A stretch of DNA of 34,185 nucleotides from Polaromonas sp. (lineage in GTDB: Bacteria; Pseudomonadota; Gammaproteobacteria; Burkholderiales; Burkholderiaceae_C): assembly GCA_028292745.1 (NCBI GenBank), contig JAQGLT010000079.1, positions 1 through 34,185 on the forward strand, written 5' to 3'. This document shows positions 25,794-33,830 of this stretch, piece by piece. The first letter of the stretch is position 1. Each line of letters starts with the position of its first letter. Below the pieces are notes generated by a model, which saw only the letters and a list, made by a program, of their open reading frames with translations, made no database searches and had not been told where the DNA came from. A program made the translations under genes and the position numbers.

Positions 25794-26198
25794 ATGCGCA
25801 GCTATACCGGCCTTCAGGAAATCCTCTACGTCAGCACGATCGCGGCGGACGCCCCGGTGCGCGTGGTCGCTGAGATTGCAGCCAGGGCGCGCATCAGCAA
25901 CCAGGCGCTGGACATCACCGGGCTGCTGGTTTTTGACGGCTTGCATTTTTGCCAGCAGCTCGAAGGCGGCGCCCGCAAGGTCATGGAATTGATGCTGCGG
26001 ATCTGCGAAGACCCGCGCCACACCCATGTGTCCATCCTGCACCATGGGCCGCTGGAAAAGCGCCGCTTCAGGCAATTCAGCCTGGGCTTCAGCCCGGTCG
26101 ATGACGTCCACTTGCTGGCGCGGCTGCAAACGCTTCAGGGCCCTGACGCCGTCGAGGCGTTCGTGGCGATGCTGTCCAGCCTGGACCTGCCTGCCTGA
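25794..26198 (+). CDS. BLUF-domain blue-light photoreceptor, short
   Basis: A 134-residue protein that is almost only a BLUF domain, which binds FAD and senses blue light. Conserved residues are Tyr12 (ILYVS), Asn36 (SNQALDITGLL), Gln54 in FCQQLEG, and the RRFRQFSLGF strand. A C-terminal helical cap follows (LQGPDAVEAFVAML). There is no effector domain, so it must signal by protein contact. The start codon has no evident Shine-Dalgarno. It is divergent from the FNR-like regulator, which is one possible partner or controller. Confidence 0.9.
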   Translation: MRSYTGLQEILYVSTIAADAPVRVVAEIAARARISNQALDITGLLVFDGLHFCQQLEGGARKVMELMLRICEDPRHTHVSILHHGPLEKRRFRQFSLGFSPVDDVHLLARLQTLQGPDAVEAFVAMLSSLDLPA

Positions 26199-26257
26199 AG
26201 CCGGTGCCAGCCGGTTTCAGGCGTAGCGCTGCGCCCTGGTAGCGCCAGGCGGCGGCC

Positions 26258-26758
26258 CTAAAAACCCGTTGCGGCCTTCGCTACGGCAGCTTGCGCGCGG
26301 GCCAGCCCCTGGTGGGCCAGGCCATGGGCCAGCCGGCGCACGGCCTGGGCCGCCAGCCCCATGGCCAGGCGCAAATCCACCAGCGGCTGAACCACGCCGG
26401 TGCGCCAGCTGGTGGCGCTGGGTGCCCAGCTGAAACAGGCGGGCGCCGGTTCGCCGGGCAGGTAGGGCTCCAGCACCACCGCCTCGCCGGGCACAAGCGG
26501 CAGGCGCTGCCCGCAGCGCAGGAAATGGTCGCCGGCCCGCGCCGCCACGTGAGGCCCGGCCTGCTCAAGGGTGGCCCAGACCCCGCCATGGGTGATGTGC
26601 AGCACGCCGCGCTGCCGCACCTGCAGGGTCATGGCGCGGCCCGGCGCCAACCGGCCCAGGCAGGCCTGGTGGCCAAGCCGGGTCTTTGCCGTGTGCAGCG
26701 GCTGCGCAGGTGGTTGGGTGGACTGAAGGCCTGGATCATGGCGGGTGGCGTTTTGCAT
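26258..26758 (-). CDS. DUF2917 domain protein
   Basis: A 166-residue protein with the DUF2917 pattern: LAPGRAMTLQVRQRGVLHITHGGVWATL, then GDHFLRCGQRLPLVPGEAVVLEP. The function of the family is unknown; the strands suggest a cupin-like barrel. A GGAG precedes the ATG. It is divergent from a LysR regulator with a dyad in the shared region, and in my memory this pairing recurs in Burkholderiales, so the regulator probably controls it. Confidence 0.85.
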   Translation of the reverse strand: MQNATRHDPGLQSTQPPAQPLHTAKTRLGHQACLGRLAPGRAMTLQVRQRGVLHITHGGVWATLEQAGPHVAARAGDHFLRCGQRLPLVPGEAVVLEPYLPGEPAPACFSWAPSATSWRTGVVQPLVDLRLAMGLAAQAVRRLAHGLAHQGLARAQAAVAKAATGF

Positions 26759-26848
26759 GGCGTTCTCCGAAATGCGTCAATCGGGTGTGACTTGGATAGG
26801 AATGATCGGGTGGCGCGCCCGCTGCGTCCAATGAAATCGCGGTACGCT

Positions 26849-26871
26849 ATTCATGCCATAAACGCATTAAT
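26849..26871. promoter_or_regulatory. LysR-type binding dyad
   Basis: ATTCATGC and GCATTAAT are inverted (7 of 8 positions) around a seven-base spacer, containing a T-N11-A arrangement typical of LysR sites. It sits 27 bases before the LysR start and about 90 bases upstream of the DUF2917 start, in the shared region. Confidence 0.55.
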
Positions 26872-26897
26872 GGCCTTTCTTTTCTTTTTCAAAGACC

Positions 26898-27887
26898 ATG
26901 CAGCACCCATCGATCCACCACCAGCGCTCCCGGCCGATCGGCGCCGGCCAGCTGCGCGCCTTCGAAGCCGTTGCCCGGCACCTGAACTTCAGGGCGGCGG
27001 CCGACGAGCTCTCGCTCACCCAGTCGGCGGTGAGCCGCCAGATCCAGGGGCTGGAGGACGATGTCGGCGTCGCTTTGTTCCTGCGCCATACCCGGGCCGT
27101 CGAGCTGACCGGCGCGGGCGCGCTACTGCTGCGCGCAGTGATACCGTCGCTGGAGCGCATCGACGGCGCGGTGCGCATGATCCGCCAGAGCGCGGGGCGC
27201 AAAAGCGTCGCCATCAGCACCTGGGCCTCGTTTGCCTCGATGTGGCTGATTCCCCGGCTGGAGGCTTTTCAGGAGGCGCATCCCGATATTGACATTCGCA
27301 TTGATGCGACAGACACGCTGGTCGACCTGGACACCGCCGACGTCGACCTGGCCCTGCGCTACAGCCTGCCGGCCCATGTGCCGTCGCAGGCCTTTCGCCT
27401 GTTCGGCGAGCAGCTCACGCCGGTGGTCAGCCCCTGGCTGCTCAAGAGCGGCCCGCGCCTGCAAAAAGTCGAGGACCTGGCCCGCTTCGCCCTGGTCGAG
27501 GCCAGCGACGCGCACCGGAGCCAGCACATGGAGTGGCTGAGCTGGCAGCGCTGGTTTGAAATGCACCACGTCAGCGGGCTGGAGCCCAAGCGCTGGCTGT
27601 ATTTCAACTACGCCCACCAGATTGCCCAGGCCGCGCTGACCGGCCAGGGCGTGGCGCTCGTGCGCACGCCGCTGATTGCCGAAAGCCTGGCATCGGGCGA
27701 CCTGGCCGAGCCTTTCCCGCAGCTGCGGCTGGACTCTCCCCTGGCGTACTGGCTGATCGTCGGGGCGCGCAATGCCGCCCGGCCCGAAGTGGTCGCGTTT
27801 TGCAGCTGGCTCAAGGCGCAGGCCGCGCAAACGCGGGAGGCGATCGGGGATGGGCCCGACCCGGAGACGGTGGACAACCTCGATTGA
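26898..27887 (+). CDS. LysR family transcriptional regulator (GcvA-like)
   Basis: A 329-residue LysR regulator. The winged helix-turn-helix is LRAFEAVARHLNFRAAADELSLTQSAVSRQIQGLEDDVGVALFLR, with an effector-binding domain from KSVAISTWASFASMWLIPRLEAF, in the GcvA-like subgroup (DLDTADVDLALRYS, GQGVALVRTPLIAESLASGDL). It is divergent from the DUF2917 gene and probably autoregulates through the dyad between them. The effector is unknown. Confidence 0.93.
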   Translation: MQHPSIHHQRSRPIGAGQLRAFEAVARHLNFRAAADELSLTQSAVSRQIQGLEDDVGVALFLRHTRAVELTGAGALLLRAVIPSLERIDGAVRMIRQSAGRKSVAISTWASFASMWLIPRLEAFQEAHPDIDIRIDATDTLVDLDTADVDLALRYSLPAHVPSQAFRLFGEQLTPVVSPWLLKSGPRLQKVEDLARFALVEASDAHRSQHMEWLSWQRWFEMHHVSGLEPKRWLYFNYAHQIAQAALTGQGVALVRTPLIAESLASGDLAEPFPQLRLDSPLAYWLIVGARNAARPEVVAFCSWLKAQAAQTREAIGDGPDPETVDNLD

Positions 27888-27968
27888 AAGGCACGCAACA
27901 GGGGCACTGACGCGGCGCATTGCCGCGAGGCCTGTACGGCACCCTGCAAATTCAGCGGCTCAGCCTGT

Positions 27969-28607
27969 TCAAACCGGCCAGGCCACGCCGTTGTCGTTGA
28001 GCAGCACATCGAGCGCGATGTCGTGCGGCTCGGGCGCCAGGTCGGGCAGCCAGCCGTGGCTGAACCCCAAGCCGACCGTGACCGGACGCGGCGCCAGGGT
28101 GGCCAGCGTGCGGTCGTAAAAGCCGCCGCCATAGCCCAGCCGGTAGCCGCCCGGCCCGTAGCCCACGCAGGGCACGAACAGCAGCGTGGGATTGATGATC
28201 TCGGTGTCCTTGGGCTTGGGAATGCCGTAGGCGTCTTCCTCCATCGGGCAGCCGGGGTACCAGGCATGGAAAGTGAGCGTCTTGTGCAGCTTGTCGACCA
28301 CCGGCAGGCCAATCTTGCGCGGCGACCGGCCCGCTATGCTTTCTGTAGCTAACTGCGCTTGCCCCGCCTGCGCCAGAGACACATTTTCCTGAAATTCCGG
28401 GCTCAGCACCGCGTCCTCCTGCCAGCGGTAGAGGGCGGGCAGCGGGTCAAACTCGCCCTTGATGGGCCAGTAGGCGCCGATCACCTCATGGGGCGAGCCC
28501 ACCAGCCAGATGCGCATCACCTGCTGCAGCCTGGCGGCGCGGGCCAGGCGGTCGGGCATGTCAAGGCGCGATTGCACCAATGCTTTGCGTGTGCTTAATT
28601 TGTCCAT
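27969..28607 (-). CDS. 5-formyltetrahydrofolate cyclo-ligase, with a repeat-derived insertion
   Basis: The enzyme converts 5-formyl-THF to 5,10-methenyl-THF with ATP. Family motifs are IGAYWPIKGEFDPLPAL, FVPCVGYGPGGYRLGYGGGFYDRTL and VGLGFSHGWLPDLAPEPHDIALDVLL. Residues about 72-93 (FQENVSLAQAGQAQLATESI and on) lie between RWQEDAVL and IGLPVV, where I expect only a few residues, and correspond to a copy of the dispersed repeat (28333-28393). The insertion is in frame, so the enzyme may still be active. The ATG at 28607 is only 9 bases from the divergent lytic transglycosylase start. Confidence 0.92.
   Translation of the reverse strand: MDKLSTRKALVQSRLDMPDRLARAARLQQVMRIWLVGSPHEVIGAYWPIKGEFDPLPALYRWQEDAVLSPEFQENVSLAQAGQAQLATESIAGRSPRKIGLPVVDKLHKTLTFHAWYPGCPMEEDAYGIPKPKDTEIINPTLLFVPCVGYGPGGYRLGYGGGFYDRTLATLAPRPVTVGLGFSHGWLPDLAPEPHDIALDVLLNDNGVAWPV
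28333..28393 (-). repeat. Dispersed repeat copy inside the cyclo-ligase frame
   Basis: GCTATGCTTTCTGTAGCTAAC followed by TGCGCTTGCCCCGCCTGCGCCAGAG matches the reverse-orientation form of the family (palindromic part, then GC-rich part, then ACATTTT). It encodes about 20 extra residues that normal family members lack at this point. Confidence 0.55.
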
Positions 28608-28616
28608 AATCCCCCG

Positions 28617-30704
28617 ATGCTATACAAATTTCTTTTCAGCGCGGCCGTTTCCCTCGCACTGGCCGCGCCTGCCGGGGCCCAGAGCCCTTCCCCAGTCATG
28701 CCGCCGGGGGCCAATGCCGCCGGCGACGGCCTGATCGTGGAGATGAACAAGGCCTTCCGGCGCGGCGACAAAGCCCGGCTGATGCAGCTGCTGCCCCAGG
28801 CCCGGGGCCATGCGCTGGAGCCCTGGGCCGCCTACTGGGAACTCAAGGCACGCCTGAACGAAGCCAGTCCCCAGGAAATACGCGACTTCATGGCCCGCTA
28901 CGCCGGCAGCTACCAGGAAGACCGCCTGCGCAACGACTGGCTGCTGCTGCTGGGCCAGCGCCGCGACTGGGCCGCTTTTGCCGCCGAATACCCCACTTAC
29001 CGCATGGGCGACGACCGCGAGGTGCGCTGCTATGCCCTGCTGGTCGAGCACCTGAAGAACCCGGCGCTCGATGCGCCGCTGTCCGAAGAGGTGCGCCGGA
29101 ACTGGTACGCCCAGCGGGACGCCGACAACGGCTGCACCGCCGCCGCCGAGCGCCTGGTGGGAGCCAAGAACCTGACGCCGCTCGATGCCTGGCAAAAGGC
29201 GCGGCTGTCGCTCGAAGCGAACCGGCCCCGCGCCGCCAGTGATGCCGTGGCCATCGTCGCGCCGGAGGCGCTGGGCATGGTGGCCGAGCTGACCAGCAGC
29301 CCGGTGAGGTTCCTGGCCGGCAAGCACCTGGCGCTGCGCACCGTGCGCAAGGAAATCATCACGCTGGCGCTGGTCAAGCTGGCCGTCAGCGATTCGGAGG
29401 GCGCGGCGGCCCAGCTCGACGGCAAATGGGCGCTGCAGCTCACGGCCGAGGAGCGCAACTGGCTCTGGGGCCTGATCGGCAAGCTGACCGCCAGCCGGAT
29501 GGGCACGCAGCCTGCCGGCGATGCGCTGCAGTACTACGCCCGGGTCACCAAGGACACCGACCTGACCGATGACATGCTGGCCTGGAAGGCGCGCGCGGCC
29601 CTGCGGGCGGGCACCCAGCCCAACTGGCCGCTGGTGGCCAAGGCGATCGCCGCCATGAGCGACGAGGGCCGCAAGGACCCGGCCTGGACCTACTGGAAGG
29701 CGCGCGCGCTGCTGGCAACGGCCCCGCCCGACGGCCCGGCCGCCGTGGCCGCCGCCGCGTCCCCGGGCGCCGCCCCGGCCCCCACCATGGCGCCGCAACG
29801 CGCCGAGGCGCTGGCGCTGCTGCAGTCGATCGCCTCGGTGCGCGGCTTTTACGAGCAGCTGGCGCTCGAAGAGCTGGGCCAGAAAATCACGGTGCCGGCC
29901 AAACCTGCGGCGCTTTCGGCAGAAGAAAAAGAGGCCGCGCGGCTCAACCCCAACCTGAACCGCGCCGCCTATGCCATCCTGATCGGCCTGCGCCCGGAGG
30001 GCGTGCGCGAGTGGAACTACGCCACCAACCTGCACCAGAAGGGCGGCATGGGCGAGCGCGAGCTGCTGGCAGCCGCCCAGTTCGCCTGCGACCGCCAGAT
30101 CTGGGACCGCTGCATCAACACCAGCGAACGCACCAGCACCCTGGTGGACTTCGACCAGCGCTTTCCGATGCCGTTTCGGGACACGGTGGTCAGCCGCAGC
30201 CGCGCCATCAGCCTTGACCCGGCCTATGTCTACGGCCTGATCCGCCAGGAAAGCCGTTTCATCATGGATGCCCGCTCGGGCGTGGGCGCGTCCGGCCTGA
30301 TGCAGGTGATGCCGGCCACGGCGCGCTGGACCGCCCAGAAAATCGGCCTGGACGGTTTCACCCCGGACCAGATCAACGACCGGGACACCAACATCACGAT
30401 CGGCACGGCCTACCTCAAGCTGGCGCTGGACGACCTGGGCGGCTCGATGCCGATGGCCGCCGCCGCCTACAACGCCGGGCCCGGCCGGCCGCGCACCTGG
30501 CGCAACGGCCCGGTGCTCGATGCGGCCATCTGGGCCGAGAACGTGCCTTTTCATGAAACGCGCGACTACGTCAAGAAGGTGCTGTCCAACACCACCAACT
30601 ACGCCGCCATCCTGACCGGTCAGCCGCAGTCGCTCAAGGCGCGGCTGGGTCTGGTCGGCCCGCGCGACATGGCCATGCCAGAGCCGTACCGCGACCTGCC
30701 GTGA
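28617..30704 (+). CDS. Soluble lytic murein transglycosylase (Slt70-like)
   Basis: A 695-residue periplasmic enzyme that cleaves peptidoglycan between MurNAc and GlcNAc to leave an anhydro end. Residues 1-22 are a signal peptide (KFLFSAAVSLALAAPAGAQ). A long alpha-helical superhelix follows, as in the Slt70 ring, and the C-terminal GH23 domain has catalytic Glu545 in LIRQESRFIMDARS, then GASGLMQVMPATARW and AYNAGPGRPRTW. The length is slightly above the E. coli enzyme because of an Ala/Pro stretch near residues 378-393. Its start is 9 bases from the cyclo-ligase start on the other strand. Confidence 0.93.
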   Translation: MLYKFLFSAAVSLALAAPAGAQSPSPVMPPGANAAGDGLIVEMNKAFRRGDKARLMQLLPQARGHALEPWAAYWELKARLNEASPQEIRDFMARYAGSYQEDRLRNDWLLLLGQRRDWAAFAAEYPTYRMGDDREVRCYALLVEHLKNPALDAPLSEEVRRNWYAQRDADNGCTAAAERLVGAKNLTPLDAWQKARLSLEANRPRAASDAVAIVAPEALGMVAELTSSPVRFLAGKHLALRTVRKEIITLALVKLAVSDSEGAAAQLDGKWALQLTAEERNWLWGLIGKLTASRMGTQPAGDALQYYARVTKDTDLTDDMLAWKARAALRAGTQPNWPLVAKAIAAMSDEGRKDPAWTYWKARALLATAPPDGPAAVAAAASPGAAPAPTMAPQRAEALALLQSIASVRGFYEQLALEELGQKITVPAKPAALSAEEKEAARLNPNLNRAAYAILIGLRPEGVREWNYATNLHQKGGMGERELLAAAQFACDRQIWDRCINTSERTSTLVDFDQRFPMPFRDTVVSRSRAISLDPAYVYGLIRQESRFIMDARSGVGASGLMQVMPATARWTAQKIGLDGFTPDQINDRDTNITIGTAYLKLALDDLGGSMPMAAAAYNAGPGRPRTWRNGPVLDAAIWAENVPFHETRDYVKKVLSNTTNYAAILTGQPQSLKARLGLVGPRDMAMPEPYRDLP

Positions 30705-30782
30705 AGCGCCGGGCGCAAGCCGGGCGCAAAAAGCCCGCAGCCCGGCCGGTTGGGCCCGTGCCGCCTGGCACAACTGAAATTT

Positions 30783-30846
30783 CAATGAAATAGGCCTGCA
30801 GCGCAATGTCTACGTGCGCATCTAGCTCCTTAATTAATAGCAAAAT
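30783..30846 (+). repeat. Dispersed palindromic repeat copy upstream of otsB
   Basis: ATGAAATAGGCCTGCAGCGC at the left end and TAGCTCCTTAATTAATAGCAAAATG at the right match the reference copy at 13014-13075 over most of their length. It lies about 135 bases upstream of otsB. Confidence 0.7.
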
Positions 30847-30980
30847 GCAGGTAGCCGTCTGCGCTGGTCAACGCCGCCCCCGCCAGCGCAGCGCAAGACG
30901 CGGTGCGGCGATGCCACCGCCAAACACCAAAGCGCGTCTGACCTACAAGCAGCGGCCTGGGTTTCTGCTATGGTTTTCGG

Positions 30981-31760
30981 ATGCCAATTTCACCCGGAAC
31001 ACTCCCCTGCATCACGCCGGCGACGGCGCTTTTCCTGGACTTCGACGGCACCCTGGTCGCACTGGCTTCGCAGCCTGAACTGGTTCAGGTGCCGCCCACG
31101 CTGACCGCCACGCTGGCGGCCCTGTCGGGCCAGTTGAACGGCGCGCTGGCGCTGGTGTCGGGCCGCCCGCTGTTCGATCTGGACCATTTTCTGGCGCCGC
31201 TGCAGCTGCCCGCCGCCGCCGAGCATGGCGCGCAGCGCCGCGCGCCGGACGGGCGGCTGCACAGCGCTCCCTGGGCCGACCTTCACCATGTGATCGAGGC
31301 GGCCCAGGCGCTGGTGCAGCAGCACCCAGGCCTGCGGCTGGAGCGCAAAACCCTGGCGCTGAGCCTGCACTACCGGCATGCGCCCGAGCTGGAGACCCTG
31401 TGCCTGCAGGTGATGCGCGAGGCGGTGGAACGCAGCACCGGCATCGACCTGATGCAGGGCAAGTTCGTCATTGACCTGAAGCCGGCCGGCGTCAGCAAAG
31501 GCACGGCCATCGCCGGTTTCATGGATGAGGCGCCGTTTGCCGGGCGCCTGCCGCTTTTTGCAGGTGACGATGTGACCGACGAAGCCGGATTCGAAGCGGT
31601 GCAGCGCATGGGCGGCCAGGCCATCAAGGTCGGGCCCGGACCGACCCTGGCGCAGCACCGCTGCGCCGGCGTGGCCGAGCTGGCCGCGTGGCTCCAGGCA
31701 GCCACCACTACCGTCACTCCTGCCGTCTGCGGCAACGGCACCGAAAGGCTTTCAGCATGA
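30981..31760 (+). CDS. otsB: Trehalose-6-phosphate phosphatase (OtsB)
   Basis: OtsB removes phosphate from trehalose-6-phosphate to give trehalose. It is a HAD phosphatase of 259 residues: motif I LFLDFDGTL (nucleophile Asp20, acid Asp22), motif II ALVSGRPL, motif III lysine in DLKPAGVSKGTAI and motif IV FAGDDVTDEAGFE (acidic pair about Asp196-197). The stop overlaps the start of the next gene by ATGA, so the two are translationally coupled. Confidence 0.95.
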   Translation: MPISPGTLPCITPATALFLDFDGTLVALASQPELVQVPPTLTATLAALSGQLNGALALVSGRPLFDLDHFLAPLQLPAAAEHGAQRRAPDGRLHSAPWADLHHVIEAAQALVQQHPGLRLERKTLALSLHYRHAPELETLCLQVMREAVERSTGIDLMQGKFVIDLKPAGVSKGTAIAGFMDEAPFAGRLPLFAGDDVTDEAGFEAVQRMGGQAIKVGPGPTLAQHRCAGVAELAAWLQAATTTVTPAVCGNGTERLSA

Positions 31761-33652
31761 GCAGCGTCATCACCCCTACTTCCACCCCGACCCCGACCCC
31801 GACCCCGACCCAAACCCCGACTCCAACCCCCATTCCCCCGACCGTCACCTCGCCCACCTTCGCGCCGCCGGCGGCGCCTTCGCTGTCGCTGGGCGTCATC
31901 GGCAACTGCGCTTTCAGCGCGCTGGTGGACATCCGCGGCCGCATCGTCTGGTGCTGCCTGCCGCGCTTTGACGGCGATCCGGTCTTCAACGCGCTGCTGG
32001 ACCCGAGCGACAAAGCCAGCGCATTCGCCATCGAGATCGAGAACTTTTCCCATTCCCGGCAGTGGTACGAGCCCAACACCGCCGTGCTGCGCACCCAGCT
32101 GTTCGACACCAGCGGCCAGGCCGTCGAGATCACTGACTTCGCGCCGCGCTTTTACAGCCGGTCGCGCTTTTTCAAGCCGATGACGCTGGTGCGCCGGGTG
32201 CGCCCGCTGCGCGGCGCGCCGCGCATCCGGGTGTCGCTGGACGTTCGTTTCGACTGGGGCCGCGCCAAGCCGGTGGTGACGCAGGGAAGCAACCACCTGC
32301 GCTATGTGGGCGATGCCTTGACGCTGCGGCTCAACACCGACGCGCCGCTGGCGCACCTGCTGGCCAAGCAGCCTTTCGTGCTGACGCGCGAGCACAACTT
32401 CCTGCTCGGCGCCGACGAGTCGCTGGCCGACGGGATTGCCGACATCGCCCGCCTGTTCGAGCAGGAAACCGTGTCCTACTGGCGCAAATGGAGCCAGCGG
32501 CTGCACATTCCGCTGGAGTGGCAGGAGGCGGTGATCCGGGCGGCCATCACGCTCAAGCTGTCGCTGTTCGAGGACACCGGCGCGATCGTGGCGGCCATGA
32601 CCACCAGCATTTCCGAGGCGCCGAACAGCGGGCGCAACTGGGACTACCGTTTTTGCTGGCTGCGCGACGCCTTCTTCGTGATCCGGGCGCTCAACAGCCT
32701 GTCCGAGGTCGGCACGATGGAGGACTACCTGCGCTGGCTCAGCAATGTGGTGGTGCAGGCCAACGGCGGGCACATCCAGCCCCTGTTCGGCATTGGCCTG
32801 GAGCGCGACCTGCCCGAGGCGGTGTACGACCACCTGGGCGGCTACCGCGGCATGGGGCCGGTGCGGGTCGGCAACCAGGCGCAGGAGCATTTCCAGCACG
32901 ACGTGTACGGCAACGTGGTGCTGGGCGCGGCCCAGGCCTTTCATGACCACCGCCTGCTGCACCGGGCCGGCGCGGAAGAGTTCCGGCGCCTGGAGGCCGT
33001 GGGCGAGCAGGCGGTGCGCAATTACGACAAGCCCGACGCCGGCATGTGGGAGCTGCGCACCCGCGCCCGGGTGCACACCTCGTCGGCGCTGATGTGTTGG
33101 GCCGCCTGCGACCGCCTGGGCAAGATCGCGGTGCAGCTGCACCAGCCCGAGCGCGCCAGCTACTGGCAGGGCCATGCGCAGGTCATGCGCGAGCGCATCC
33201 TGCGCGAATCGTGGAGCGAGGAGCGCCAGGCGTTCGCCGAAAGCTTCGGCGGCCGCGACCTGGACGCCAGCGTGCTCTTGATGATCGAGGTCGGCTTCAT
33301 CGAGCCTCGGGACCCGCGCTTCATCGCGACCGTGGACGCGCTGGAAAAGCACCTGTGCGACGGCCCGTACATGCGCCGCTACGAGGCGCCCGACGACTTC
33401 GGCAAGCCCGAGACCGCCTTCAACATCTGCACCTTCTGGCGCATCGACGCGCTCGCGCGGATCGGCCGCAAGGACGAGGCCCGCGCCATTTTCGAGACCA
33501 TGCTGGCCGCCCGCAACCATGTCGGCCTGCTGTCCGAAGACACCCATCCGGTGACGGGCGAGATGTGGGGCAACTTTCCGCAGACCTATTCGATGGTCGG
33601 CATCATCAACGCCGCCGTGCGGCTGTCGGCGCCATGGGACAGTCAGGTGTGA
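31757..33652 (+). CDS. Glycoside hydrolase family 15 protein (glucoamylase/trehalase-like)
   Basis: The start at 31757 overlaps the otsB stop (ATGA), giving 631 residues. After an odd Thr-Pro-rich tail (about residues 6-40), the GH15 protein begins SLSLGVIGNCAFSALVDIRGRIVWCCLPRFDGDPVF, with the barrel motifs NSGRNWDYRFCWLRDAFF and, near the end, LLSEDTHPVTGEMWGNFPQTYS. Family members between otsB and otsA act on trehalose or glucans; here a trehalase or glucan role is inferred from context. No signal peptide is present, so the protein should be cytosolic, which makes a flexible Thr-Pro tail unusual. The tail is encoded by a hexanucleotide repeat. Confidence 0.9.
   Translation: MSSVITPTSTPTPTPTPTQTPTPTPIPPTVTSPTFAPPAAPSLSLGVIGNCAFSALVDIRGRIVWCCLPRFDGDPVFNALLDPSDKASAFAIEIENFSHSRQWYEPNTAVLRTQLFDTSGQAVEITDFAPRFYSRSRFFKPMTLVRRVRPLRGAPRIRVSLDVRFDWGRAKPVVTQGSNHLRYVGDALTLRLNTDAPLAHLLAKQPFVLTREHNFLLGADESLADGIADIARLFEQETVSYWRKWSQRLHIPLEWQEAVIRAAITLKLSLFEDTGAIVAAMTTSISEAPNSGRNWDYRFCWLRDAFFVIRALNSLSEVGTMEDYLRWLSNVVVQANGGHIQPLFGIGLERDLPEAVYDHLGGYRGMGPVRVGNQAQEHFQHDVYGNVVLGAAQAFHDHRLLHRAGAEEFRRLEAVGEQAVRNYDKPDAGMWELRTRARVHTSSALMCWAACDRLGKIAVQLHQPERASYWQGHAQVMRERILRESWSEERQAFAESFGGRDLDASVLLMIEVGFIEPRDPRFIATVDALEKHLCDGPYMRRYEAPDDFGKPETAFNICTFWRIDALARIGRKDEARAIFETMLAARNHVGLLSEDTHPVTGEMWGNFPQTYSMVGIINAAVRLSAPWDSQV
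31784..31807 (+). repeat. Hexanucleotide microsatellite (ACCCCG)x4 at the start of the GH15 gene
   Basis: Four ACCCCG units encode the Thr-Pro tail of the GH15 protein. The unit is in frame, so slippage would change only the tail length. Confidence 0.85.
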
Positions 33653-33748
33653 GGGCCCCCACGCTCCCCACTGCGTGTGGTTCGCTGCCCCCCAGGGGAG
33701 CCGTCCCGCCTGCGGCCCGGCAAAGCCGCTTCCGCGGCCGGTGCTTGC
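33653..33748. repeat. GC-rich dispersed element between GH15 and otsA
   Basis: GCCCCCACGCTCCCCACTGCG and CGCTGCCCCCCAGGGGAGCC resemble a recurrent intergenic element I recall from Comamonadaceae genomes. Only one copy is seen in this window, so the call rests on memory. It separates the otsB-GH15 pair from otsA. Confidence 0.4.
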
Positions 33749-33830
33749 AGCTGTGCACGGTGGTTTCGGCTTGCACCGGCTGCAGATTGAAATTCCTTCG
33801 TACCAACAATAAAAACAAGGAGATTCACCC

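Noticed and set aside
28620..30806. Minus-strand frame of about 730 codons opposite the lytic transglycosylase
   Set aside because: A shadow of a GC-rich gene; the plus strand has a signal peptide and a complete GH23 motif set.
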